64,000 nucleotides of DNA from Paralvinella palmiformis (Eukaryota; Annelida; Polychaeta; Terebellida; Alvinellidae), in NCBI GenBank assembly GCA_025642065.1, contig JAODUP010000140.1, positions 550,055 through 614,054 of the forward strand, given 5' to 3'. Positions 24,800-36,400 of this stretch are shown here, piece by piece (positions within the stretch are counted from its first letter, which is position 1; the number at the start of each line of letters is the position of its first letter). Both the position numbers and the translations under genes were made by a program. The notes beneath the pieces were generated by a model. That model was given only the letters and a program-made list of their open reading frames with translations. It was not told the origin of the DNA and did not search any database.

Positions 24800-24842
24800 A
24801 ATCCAGTCGTCAGAACCAACTTGACCAGCCTCGGTCATACGG

Positions 24843-24850
24843 TGACGTGA
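24843..24850. promoter_or_regulatory. CRE-like site (TGACGTGA)
   Basis: One mismatch to the palindromic CRE, between the two perfect sites at 24727 and 24998. Confidence 0.35.
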
Positions 24851-24997
24851 TGTGGTCCTAATCAATGGTCCATGTTGTTATTGAACTGTCTATAAAAGGC
24901 AGGCCTCCCCCTCCACAGTGTAAAGATGCTATTTTTATACTTGAGATCCTAATGGATGTTAACGTTGTCATTGGTTAAGTGCGGTACTACATCGGGA

Positions 24998-25005
24998 TGA
25001 CGTCA
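24998..25005. promoter_or_regulatory. Second perfect CRE (TGACGTCA)
   Basis: Third CRE-type site within 280 bp upstream of the GPCR. Confidence 0.45.
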
Positions 25006-25854
25006 ATGGTTGTTCTTCGAAATGTTGCAACTATTAATTGGTATATTAATGATGCATGTGTGTGTGCGTCTGTGCGCATGTGTGTGATTATTCGATTCCT
25101 AAACCAGAATCTCTGATAGTTCACGGAACATACAAACGTTGGCTAGGTCTTCTCTGTGGCCAAACTGGGAGCGCGGTTTACCATAGAGCTCTATTATCTG
25201 CGTTCATATCCCGGTCGAGGTATATATATATATATATATATATATCAGCGGGATGTTCGATCCTTGAGTTCGTCTAATGATCCATTAAACCTACCGTTTG
25301 TACAAAGATGGCCATGAATCAGGAAAAACAACCACACGTAACCTTTAACCTGTACTCTTTGTCTCAAGTCGACCACACAGTTAACGCTTGGTAAAACATC
25401 ACTCGATGGACCACTTAATATCTCTCTCAACCACCATCATCATCATCAGTATCATCATCATAAGTATTGTCCGTCGAAATCCAGAGTATTCTCTGCCTCA
25501 AAAACATTCCAGTAACTGTCAGAAATTTCCCGGCGCTTTCTGGATACTGGTTAAGAGGCTGGCCTCTGTGATTGTGTAAATACCTGAAATTATACCAGGG
25601 TTATTCTCGGCATAAATCTGACCTGAATAACCCCAAAATATTGTCGATTTGTTCTACTGAACTGCTCCATTTAAAGTAGAAGTCTCCCGCGAAGAAATAC
25701 AATATCTCTAGGCGTTGTTAAGTAATTAGATATTATATCTTAAGCAACTCCTCAGTAGTTTTCTCGTCCCTCTTCAACATTCCAGATACTTTCAACTATG
25801 TCTATCAGAGCCTCATTTCGTGTATGTACGAACAATTGGTTCAAACGAAAACTG

Positions 25855-25977
25855 CTGTGGATACAATTTAGCATCAGTGGTGTACTCTATGATACACGTT
25901 AGCATTAGTCGTATAATTTACAATCAGTCGTATGCTCCGATATACAATTTAGCATCAGTCATATACGCCGGTCAATT
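25855..25977. repeat. Degenerate tandem repeat, about four units of roughly 30 bp
   Basis: Units share the pattern (G/T)ATACA-TTTAGCATCAGT-GTAT. The first and last are nearly identical (ATACAATTTAGCATCAGT); the middle units are diverged or shortened. Confidence 0.6.
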
Positions 25978-26321
25978 CAATTGAACGGACTAACGTTTGT
26001 AGGCCAGGTTCTGACGACTATTACCCGAGTGGGGTGAACCTATAAGCAGGTAATGCGTTGAGAGAGGCCCGAGGCGTCACACTCGACTAGTTATTGATTT
26101 GAGTTGATTACGATCCCGTGCCCCTAGTACTGAAGTACAACCCCCCCTCCATCAACACGCCCTAATAACGGGAGCATAAAAGCTAGCATGCGATCCTGCT
26201 TTGGGACTATTTTTAGCAACAATTATTCCAACGGCCGCCAAACGAGGACGGGAGTGAGACGGTCTATTGGCTTTAAGCATAAACAAAATCATTATAACAG
26301 AACATGGATACCAGAAACACT

Positions 26322-26564
26322 TTATACTATATTTGCGATGACGTACGCGGTAAATAGGCATCTCGTGTCGTCTACAGCGTGGGAGAGTTGTTTCCTTACG
26401 GTTACAATTCCTAGTATTACGCAACAGAAACTGAACAATGGAAACAAAATTGTTAGGAAATCGATTTGGATTTCCCGGATACAAAAGCTTCTTCGACTTT
26501 TAGCAATGGGCACTGTATTATTGCCCACAACGAAAATCGTGTACCCCGTGAAGCAGCCATTCAC
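26322..26564 (-). pseudogene. Unassigned ORF with a hydrophobic segment, possible receptor relic
   Basis: An open frame of about 80 residues with one convincing membrane-type segment (IDFLTILFPLFSFCCVILGI), followed by TVRKQ and SHAVDDTR. The arrangement loosely recalls the TM5-loop of class C receptors, where a conserved acidic/Asp-Ser/Thr-Lys/Arg motif follows TVRK-like basic residues. Stops follow at once in all continuing frames. I do not recognise a specific gene; pseudogene or chance are both possible. Confidence 0.2.
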
Positions 26565-27391
26565 TTGAATAATAATAAGTGGATGGGTCGGTGGTAGTTT
26601 GCGTGAGTGAGTGATTGGGTGGGTGAGTGAGTGATCTGTTTAGCGCTGATGTTAGTCACATCTCGAACATATGATCATGGAATGACAACATTGAGAAATT
26701 AGGAGATCAGTTAAAATAACGCTCTGAATCGGTTAACTCCGGAATTGAAACCTCAAGCTAGAGATCTGTCAGGCATTGGGGTAATTTCACCTAAATCGGG
26801 CCACCCTCCTAAAGCTGCATGGCCACTTTTGGTGGCACGTAAATAGTTAATTTTCTCTTCGTGTGCCTGACAGGTTTCATGGTGCCAACTACTGGTACTA
26901 TCGTTTCGACACGTGGCACCATATGTCATCATCACGTTGTGTTTTGAATTAGGACGGGTGGTAAGTTGAGCTGTGATTGACACGTTTTCACCCGAACACT
27001 TCAGTTTTAAACTTTTCTCAATCTTTACCCGAAGTAAATACATGTACTTATAAATAGTATATCATAAAGCACGCAAGGAAATTATAGGCTGCAACGCCTT
27101 TATGCTAGAATGTGTATGCAGTCAAATGCACCTAAACGTGGCCACCGTATATTCCTAAACCTGCCCATGGCTATGTTTAGATCTGAAGTGACTAAGTTTG
27201 GGTTAATGTCAAATATTTGGGAGTGGGACTATTTTTGATAATTGAAAAAAAAAAACCACTAGAGTAAACAGCCATAATGTGATAAATGTTAAGGCTTTAA
27301 AATGTAAAAAATGGCCTATAATAAGCCATAGAAAAGAAATTAATACATTACAAGTCCACAATAAAGTGACTATGCATGTCACCGGACAGAC

Positions 27392-28463
27392 ATGGGTGTA
27401 GGATTCGGTAAGAAACAGTTTCTGATATATGCTGGCCAGTACGCGACTAATTATGGTGTGAAGTTAAAAAGCGGAAAGCGATCAAATAAGTGGTGGTGTG
27501 GAATGCATGATTGAAAAAAATCTAAAAAATATTTTAAATTAAAAAAATCTCATTTAAATCAAATAAATCCAATTTTTTATTTTTGCCTTAATTTGGAGCT
27601 TCTGAATTGAGTACATGCTCCCTATTAAATACACGATTTGGAAGCTTCACCTTGAACAGCTAGAAATGAAGCAACAAAATAGTATTTTAACACTTTTATT
27701 GAACAAAAACAGTGTGTTTGGGGATTACTGAGTTAATGTTTATTTACTTGGTGTTTAGCCAGGATGGCTATGTAAGGTGATTTAACACTTGAAGTCAGTG
27801 ACTTCAAGTCACATCTTTTAGGTCTGACTCTAGAGCATCCCGAAACTCATCCAATTTATCACACTGGAGCAAATTAGCTTCACACTTTCTATGTGTTGAT
27901 CTCTCAGGATCATCCCAACTATAGATTTGGGGGAATTTTCACTGATCAGTATGACTTGTTTGAGTCTTAGACTACATGGTGTTGAAATTTGTTAATTATT
28001 CTACTGCAAGAAATTGATAAATCTCATGTTTACAAAATAATTTATAAAAATAAATGCACTAATCAAATGCGTGATTTTTGCAGTGATTTAAATCAATGAT
28101 TTAAATCGGATGATTTAAATCAAATAACCCTGGTGGAATGCTAAAAAAAGACCTTGATCTGAAGCTAAGAAAACCAGAACCAACAACAGCTGTTAGTCAT
28201 CAGGGTATTGAGCAGGAAGTTGTGAAGTCATGCTTCGAACTAATTCGTCTGACCTTGATTAAGCGCAACATGTTTGATAAACTTGGATGAAACTGAAATT
28301 GTCCTTGATCGCAAGCCAATGAAGGTACTGGCTAGGTCTGGTACAAAATCCCTTAGTAGGTCAAGTGGAAACAAGGAAATGATAACAGTTATTGCAGCAG
28401 TTAATGCTGATGGAGGGGAGACACCACCAAATATCATACCTCAGCGTTTCATAATTCTTTAAT
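27392..28463 (+). pseudogene. pogo/Tigger transposase fossil split by a nested insertion
   Basis: The 5' part (27392-27506) reads MGVGFGKKQFLIYAGQYA then SNKWWCGM, the CENP-B-type DNA-binding region. The 3' part (from 28142) continues LKKDLDLKLRKPEPTTAV and, after a frameshift, NLDETEIVLDRKPMKVLA and VIAAVNADGG, the start of the DDE nuclease domain with the first catalytic Asp in NLDE. It stops near 28460, so the second half of the nuclease is absent. The two parts join in frame when the insertion at 27507-28133 plus one duplicate octamer is removed. Confidence 0.85.
27507..28133. mobile_element. hAT-like MITE nested in the pogo fossil
   Basis: Flanked by a perfect octamer TGGAATGC at 27499-27506 and 28134-28141, an 8-bp target duplication as made by hAT elements. 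The right end read on the minus strand is CCAGGGTTATTTGATTTAAA, with a hAT-like CAGGG start. The subterminal part repeats GATTTAAATC several times. The left end has lost the CAGGG but keeps related AAATC sequence. No coding capacity in 627 bp. A related end (CAGGGTTTTAAGTGATTTAA) lies at 47881-47900. Confidence 0.75.
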
Positions 28464-31400
28464 ATATATCGTTGAGATTTTGTTAGATGTTATGCTTATG
28501 GACATCCTGATTAATGGTTCGCATATACTACTTGATATGTGACACAAACCATTTATTAACAGTTAACTTTTCTGAGAATAAGATGATTAAAGATTGTACC
28601 TTTTAACCTAACTGTTGTCTGATGTGTATGTTCTTTAACCAGGAGTTCAAACAAACCCATCCGTGTGAAGTAATCATTTCATTATTCAGATTCAAATTGA
28701 AAATAACTCTCTCAAGCTGACTATGGGCTTGCTTGGTACATAGACCATTCATCATACATATACGTGTGGAGGTGGAACGGGGCTGTGCACTTATCTGACC
28801 TCCGGTCATTTTTAGAGGGGCTTGTTCTCCAATATTTAGACTTTTATATACAAGAGTATAATTACCTTAGATTTAAGGGATCTTGTCCATTTCCATTTTT
28901 GAGACTTTCAGTGAAGCTTAGATAAACAAAGTGGCTTAAATCGGGCATTTACAGTGATAGGTCTTTACGGTTCCGTGTTTCGCCTGGCTGCCGAGCAACC
29001 TACCCCCCCCCCTTGGTGAATCAAACTAGCCTCGGTTCTCCTAATCGGTTGTTTCTGCTTACTTCCTCATGATAACCTTTAAATACCAGATGGGTTGCAC
29101 TGATAATATGATTGTTGGATGTACAAACAACTCTTTACTCAAATAGGATCACGTTAAAGAAAGGCTGGCCAAGATTAGGTGAAAAGTTCATTTTTACTGG
29201 CCTGGATTGGATAAAATGTTTCAACCTCATATAACAGATGATCACAGCGTTCAAATAACACCTAACTTGATCGCCAAGTTTAGGTTAACTTAATTTTTTT
29301 GGAGGTGAGAAAAATTGAATTAGTTGTCTTGAATAATGAGTTATTGGGAACTATTTGGGGGGAAATGGTCAGGATTTGATTAAATTACCCTACGCTACCA
29401 ACTGCTCAACAAGATTATCTTTGAGTAAATATAAGAACCATGGCTGGTCATCCAGTGGCATTTATCATTCATGAAGTGTTATTAAAATATATAGTACATC
29501 CTTGTTATCACGCAACATTTAGGACCAGAATAAGTTGGCGTTGTAAATAGAGTGGCGTTCTAAAGAGGTCTGATTTTGAGAAACGGTTAGTATTTCATAA
29601 CACGATATACAATTGCATATAAATCGCAGAGCATTTCTAAGCATTGAGACCATCTGGACAACTACCGGCAATTTCTCTTATGGCATACTTTTACCCACCA
29701 TTTTTTTATTGGCACAATATAAAGGATTATATGATAATGGGGCATGATTTATGTCTGCGAAAACCAAATAATGAGGAACTCTATAAAAACGGTGCTTTAA
29801 AGGGTAGAAATCCGTTCCTAGTGTTCTCTTGGCGATAAACGAGAGTTGCGGTATGAAACGTGGCATACTATAGAGGGCGCACTGTATACACACACACACA
29901 CACACACACAAATATATATATATCTAGCTAGGACGATTTGAGTGAATGCTAAACAATTTACAAATCAGACTCATGAATTTTCACCCACACCCAGTGTTGT
30001 AATAAGGTACAGGATGGAAAACCCGAATTGTAATCTGACGATTACTTAATTAACTGTTGAATTATAGTAATGTATCATGTAAGTAATGACATTTCCTGTA
30101 ATGACATATTGATGCAATGGATTTCACTAGATCAGTAACATAACTTTATCTCAATTTATTCATATAAGTTACAAAAATCGATGTAATCTTCATCAGGTTC
30201 AGAATAATAAGTTTATTCTAAAATAAAAAAAAAATAATAATAGCTAGCTATTAATAAATGAATGTTATAGCCTACATTCCGTGAAATATGTTAATATATT
30301 TTAAATACAAAACAACACTCAAGTTGTTTGTATTCATTTAATTTTAAGCTTGTGGAATCAATCGATCAATAAATAGAATTGTGAGTTTATTATTGCGGCC
30401 TATTTGTGGGCCTGGCTTCAATAAGTGCCGTCTGAATACGAGGAGACATTCATCGTGATGCAGGACGAGGCGGTCGCGGGCCAGTTATGCGAATTTGCGA
30501 GGCGGTGCGGGTCAGAATGATCAGTCGCGTAGAGCTCTAATACACTCTAATAGGACAGTTTAAAGCTACTAAACCATGTCGTGTTTGTAAACTGGCTAAT
30601 GAATAAGTCGATTATACATAAAACTTGGACGAAGATTTGTTGGCTCGGATATGTCGATATCATCATTCTTATCAAATTGTTTTACAAAGAATAAAGCTGT
30701 CGTGTTTTCATTATTAACGAATTTAGAAGTCGCGCTTCGGTTCGGACTTTAAAGTTGGCTCTTGTGGAGGGTAATTACTTGGGCATTCGGCCCGTATAAC
30801 TATAGATACAAAATAGTAAAAAACAAACGAATTTTAATTAGAAAACATGATAATGATAATGGATCTATTTATCATAAACCATATTTATCATAGTTCCAAC
30901 CAATGTCCTATTCACCGCGTTTAAGACTCTTGTCATAATTTTTTCGAAACAGCCAGACAAACGAACACATACACATTCGTCTCTCTCTCTCTCTCTCTCT
31001 CTCTTGTGTGTCTGTGTGTTCATTAAAAAAAAACTTTACTGGGAGCTATAAAAACTCAAATAACACATGTGAACACCATAAAGTGCTGCCACCTGGCGAA
31101 TGTATTTGTTTTGTGGACGCACAAACACGTTCCTTTTCATTAATTTTATTTAGAAAAATGCCTTCAGAGAACGTGCATATAACAAATTACGCGCCCAAAT
31201 ATTGTGTGCTAGAATATACAACTTCAACATAGCGCTATATAAATTATGATTGGGTTAAGTGATAAGATTAATTTCAATGTAATTAATCGGCTTCGCGTCA
31301 AAATTAATTGTACAGAAAATATATAGTTATGGAATGTACTGTAATGATGAGTAAGCGAACGGGTAAGTCAGTAAGTGAGTCAGTCAATTTTTTATATAGT

Positions 31401-32889
31401 CTCGATACTGGTCACAAATTGGACATATAACAGGGTAAATACTCCCCCGGGAATGAGAACATTTAGACGGAGCTCTTTATTGAATGGTACTGGGATTTCA
31501 ATCTAGACTAATAAATATGCTATGCGATACGCTAGCAACTGTGCTTTATATAATGATAATGAATCGATTTAATATAATAGCCTTCAAATAGTATTGTTCT
31601 CGTCTACAAATACTACTCTCAGAACGTTTTGTTTAAAAAAAAACATTTTGTGTTGATTGAAATCGGTAAAGAATCCTGTATTACAATAAGGATTAGTGTG
31701 CCCATTCGCCACCAATTCATACGCACCTAACAATTAACCTCCGACCTGTATAATTCTGCGCCTGATTAAATTACCATGGGGGCATACGGTTTGAAGTAAG
31801 CGGCTATTTTGGAGACACAAATTAGTCAGATGTGAAACGACGAAGAAGTAAAATGTCCGGTCACCAACGGCTGATTTGTTATTTGACGAATATCTGAATC
31901 ACTTAATCAACAGGAACGTTCAGTATTTAGAATAAGCTTCTTTTAAATTCATAAAGATTTGAGCCATTAGACCAAGAAGTGAGTACACGTAGAGATTAGT
32001 AAAGTGGCTACTCTACCAGCTTTCTGTTTTGGTAAATGGCCCAAATTTGGATTAATAAACACAACTAGGAGTCTTAATATAAATTAAATAACGCACTAAC
32101 ACCTAATACGAAGCTCCGCGAACACAGACAGTATAGGACAACTTAAAGTCAGCATTTTATACTGAATGAGAAACCTAGATGATTGACTTCATTAAATTGT
32201 CCCCAGCACAGTATATATACAAATTTTATTTATTTATTATATTTTCTAGCGATTTAATTATTTACCACAATATCAATCACTTCCGTCGCGACAGGATGGT
32301 TGTGACTTGTATTATCAACCAAGAAATCGTAACTTTCATGACCTATTTAAAAATCAATTAGCTCAAATATTGCGATTTCACAAGCTGTACAGTTTGAACT
32401 AGAAAACTTTTATACTTATCCTCTTTTACTTTGGCTAGGCGTAAGAGTCTGTTTCTAGTTTGAGCCATTCAAATAATGCACCCGTAAAAGTACACTTTTG
32501 GTGTACCGAATCTTGGTTATACCGACAACGCATTCAGTGCTTGTACAGTCTGGCCTTAAAGCTGTTTATACTGGGTGAGTCCACAACGTGTGACGGGAAG
32601 GCTCCAGGTTTTGTTTATTCGCAAGGAGGAAAAGTTGAGACGTATAGCTTTAGCCGCCCTTTCCTTCTCGAACTCATGACGTCACGTCGTCCAGCTTGAT
32701 ATGAGGGGTATCACTAAGTATGCAACTATTACATATTTATATGCTTCAATCGTATCTGATTTGATTTTGAGTTTATTCGGAATTCATGCACATAAAAATA
32801 CAATACATAGAATACAATATTGTAACATTAGGTACATAAGAAATTCCGAGGATAACACAAAAAGTCAAAAAGACTTATTTCCATTGTGG
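28464..32889. other. Intergenic region
   Basis: No gene recognised. At 28590-28700 (-) a short frame (DYFTRMGLFELLVKEHTH) weakly resembles a piggyBac transposase segment. Simple repeats: (CA)n at 29889-29909 and (CT)n at 30979-31003. Bases 30390-30560 are locally GC-richer without a coding frame. A perfect CRE, TGACGTCA, is at 32677-32684. Confidence 0.45.
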
Positions 32890-32892
32890 TCT

Positions 32893-33110
32893 TCAAGCTC
32901 TTTTGTAATATAGGCTCGGCAAATTTAGTCTGGCTAGTCGTTCCCCTAACAGTAACATGTAGTCCTTCCTGTAAACTAAAGCCGATACAATGTTGGCACA
33001 CTCTAGGTGTGACATCACTAATGAGTTGTAGAGCTTAGCCAATGATGCTACATCTAGATAGCTATGTGATCTCATCAACCCAAGGATCCTGTTTCCTGTT
33101 TGTCTTTTCT
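32893..33110 (-). mobile_element. LINE reverse-transcriptase C-terminal fragment
   Basis: The minus frame reads RSHSYLDVASLAKLYNSLV, then SHLECA and ERLARLNLPSLYYKRA. This is the conserved post-RT region of many non-LTR elements (KLYxxLVRPHLEY, then RLxxLxLPSLxYRR). It is a short remnant lying 300 bp before the ARL8 start codon. Confidence 0.75.
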
Positions 33111-33402
33111 AGCCCCGCTCTCTAGTACTTTAAGTATATTATTGTCAACATTAGCTGGGCAAATAACTTTCTCATCATGATCGTGTATCTGCAGTTAAGT
33201 ATATATATCTACAACACATCATTGCCAACAGTTTTAACGCGAAAGTTGCAGATAAAATATGTATGGGTCTTGTCATATATTTACTAAAACTAGTTATGTG
33301 TGGTATATAGACCGAACACCTTATTATCACACTCACATGATCTGTCTGTCTGTTAGTCTTTAGCAAAACGGAGATTTGATCCATTGTTTCGAATCTGTCA
33401 AA

Positions 33403-36400
33403 ATGCTAGCGTTTTTCCAGAGAATATTAGATTGGTTCAAGAGTTTGTTCTGGAAGGAGGAGATGGAACTTACATTAGTGGGTCTCCAGTATTCTGGAAA
33501 AACTACGTTTGTAAATGTTATTGCTGTAAGTATTGCTGACAGTTTTGCACTGCTGATTTCAGATTCAAGAGATGGTGTTAAGAAGTGTTAGTTATTATCG
33601 TGTATTTATTGTAATTTCTAGCTTTGTGAACGTTTACTTAGGGAGTAATCTCAGTACCACACTTGAACAATCACTATAATTTTTCAAATATGTGTAATTT
33701 CGGGTTCTAAAAAGGCAGTACATTTTGACAGCACACTGACTGTCACTGAGTGACTCACTCTAACTGACTCTTACTAACTTAGTCTAATTGACTACAATTT
33801 TGACAGATTCACGAATAATATAACTATAAGCTGCTAGACTAGTCTAGTGGATTTAACTCATTGAAATTAATCCACTCCACTGATAAGCACAATCAACTTG
33901 GCACCACAACCCCAGTGAATAAGAACTATAATATATCAATAAATGAAAGATAATGAAACTGAAAGTACTTTGTTGGTACAGCCATCTGTTAAAAAAATTA
34001 GCCATACATGAATAAGCTGCTTGTTAGCCATTTAAAGGCTTCTGCGTATTCCCGTTTAATCCAAGTTGTATAAAACATATTCAACAATTGTTTCTAAGCT
34101 GGTACACTTAGGCTAAGACTCTCAGTGTGATATGGTTGCTGTACTCCCATATCATTTGTATTTTACTGATTGGTTCTTTAAACCAAATTAAATGAAACTG
34201 TTCATCAGACAATACTCCAATTTCCCTAATTGTCATACTCTTGTTTCTTTTTAATGCAGCGACCCTTGTTATACACTTGCTGTAGTGTTTATGGCAGCGT
34301 TGTGAGGTTTTTTACACAGACGTTATTAACACCGTTAATTAACGGATATTAATGTCATGTAAAAAACTTTTTTTATGGTGACTTGTAAAAAAACTCAATT
34401 TAAATCAAATGCAGCTGTAAAATAATAAAATGATAACAACATCTACTACAACCTGACTGTAATACATACAATATCTAATACAGCAATTGAGTTAACAGAC
34501 TAATCCACATTTATATGATAATCCAATATCCAGTCTAGTTGACTCCTTCACTAACTACTTTACTATATCTGGCATGTGGTAATAACTACTTGTATATACG
34601 GCAGATAATCTACTAATCTCAGAATAACCCTATATCCAATGTTGACACATATATGTATTGTAATGCTTTTAAGATGTGACTTCATTACACAGGTGACATG
34701 TCATAGTGTTAAAATTTGATTTCATTTTGCCTTGGTACAGAAAGCCAGTCTGAATTTGAAGCAGTGTTAATCTTTCTTATGATCATAGTGTTATATCACA
34801 TTGATATATATCTGCATGTTGGCTTAAATGATAGAAAAGATTGAACTAATTTTGTGATTATTATTTGATATCCAGCCTTTAGTAATGTATAACGGTGGAA
34901 GGCCACAGAATTCCATATGGGAAATTTTTTTACATGTTACCATTGGAAATATTAATATGCAAAGTGCAAAATGTTTGATCATCAGCAAGCTAATAAAGCT
35001 GCCAAAATGCAAGTTCACTACACAAAATGTTCAATGGATTCACTTTCATAAGCATCAATTGAGCAAATATTTTCCAACTTAGGAAATATTCACACTAAAG
35101 TGCGCAATCTTCTAGGCAACAGTAAAGCTTTAAAGCTGGTATTCTGCTATAGGATTCTCAGAGGCAGTGTTGAATTAGACTATTAAAGTATTAACTGTTC
35201 AGATGGACAGTATTCACTTTGTGTGCAGAGGAACAATAAATGTCATTATTTTGCTATATTCCTAGTATTCATGTAAAAATTCATGTGTCAAATATTGAGT
35301 AGTGTGTTAATAAAAATTCATGTATGTGAAAGACACTATCACATAAATGTGTTGAACAACATCCATTAAGACCAGTAGAATTGGCTTATAGTTATAATGA
35401 ATGAGTTTTTATGGTTATTAACAGTTTTTTACAATGTAAAAAATAGGTTTTTACAGTAAAAAACCCAACCCTGGTTAAAGGTATGTGATGATCTGCCTTA
35501 ATACTTAGTTATGTATTCCATGTCAAAGAATAACATTTATCAGACAGATGGAGATATGCATATTAATAAACTATAATTTCCTATCTTAACACTAGTCTGG
35601 CCAGTTTAGTGAAGACATGATACCTACAGTTGGCTTCAACATGAGGAAAATCACTAAAGGGAATGTAACTATTAAGGTAACAAAATAGTGTTTGTTCTTA
35701 GTAATGGTTTCTGTAACTATCATGTGTAAACTGTGTGTTACAGTATTGTGAAAGTAGCGTAGTTCAAGTTCACACTGATAACTGGTTGATTTGATAATGA
35801 ATTAGTAACTAGGAGTATGCCCCTGATCACTTCAAAGTGGTGACATATTATACAGAACCATAAGCTCAAAAATTATATGATGTTTAGCACTCTTCTTAGC
35901 CCTTAGTCAGATCAATACTATTTGATTCAGACTGTGAAATGATTAAAACAAAATATGCAATGTTTTAATGTCTGTTAAATAAGCTCATTTATGTTGTAGG
36001 TGTGGGACATCGGAGGACAGCCAAGGTTCAGAAGTATGTGGGAGAGATATTGTAGAGGTGTAAATGCCATTGTGTGAGTAGACATTTTGTTTATTTATAC
36101 TATTTAGATAACACTTGGTTTTTCATTCCTCCTGAAGTTCACATCGCTTTATATTACTTAATATTGTGTTTACTACATATTTGCTGAATGGCGTAAATTG
36201 ATGAGAAAGGAGAATTATTGTGTTTATGTTTAGTAATAAATGGTGATCGCACAGTGAATTATCTTAGTCACACTGACAGAATAATCTTTGTCACAGTCAC
36301 TGTTGGTCAGTGCACATGCACACACTTACAGAATTTTATATTAATTAGATCACTTTTGGCCGTTGTGGCTGCATAAGTTGAATTAATTTATTGTTTTAAG

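Larger units (their letters stand above)
24663..24840 (-). other. Probable non-coding first exon of the GPCR
   Basis: On the minus strand a strong donor, TTCAG then GTAAGT, ends an exon at 24663. A matching acceptor, TTTGTATCCTAG, precedes the coding exon at 24470. That leaves a 192-bp 5' UTR intron. The exon start is not defined. Confidence 0.45.
25006..27380. other. Intergenic region, no firm gene
   Basis: Contains a (TA)n run at 25220-25245, a degenerate tandem repeat at 25855-25977 and an unassigned membrane-segment ORF at 26322-26564 (-). Nothing else is recognised. Confidence 0.5.

Noticed and set aside
24891..24900. TATAAAAGGC resembling a TATA box
   Set aside because: It is on the plus strand with no downstream plus-strand gene. 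The adjacent GPCR is on the minus strand, so it is probably incidental.
28590..28810. Frame resembling a piggyBac transposase segment
   Set aside because: The resemblance is limited to about 25 residues, with a frameshift and no terminal repeats, so it is too weak to annotate as an element.
33376..33402. Upstream in-frame ATG for ARL8
   Set aside because: The added nine residues would precede the conserved MLA start whose processed N-terminus is needed for lysosome binding in this family.
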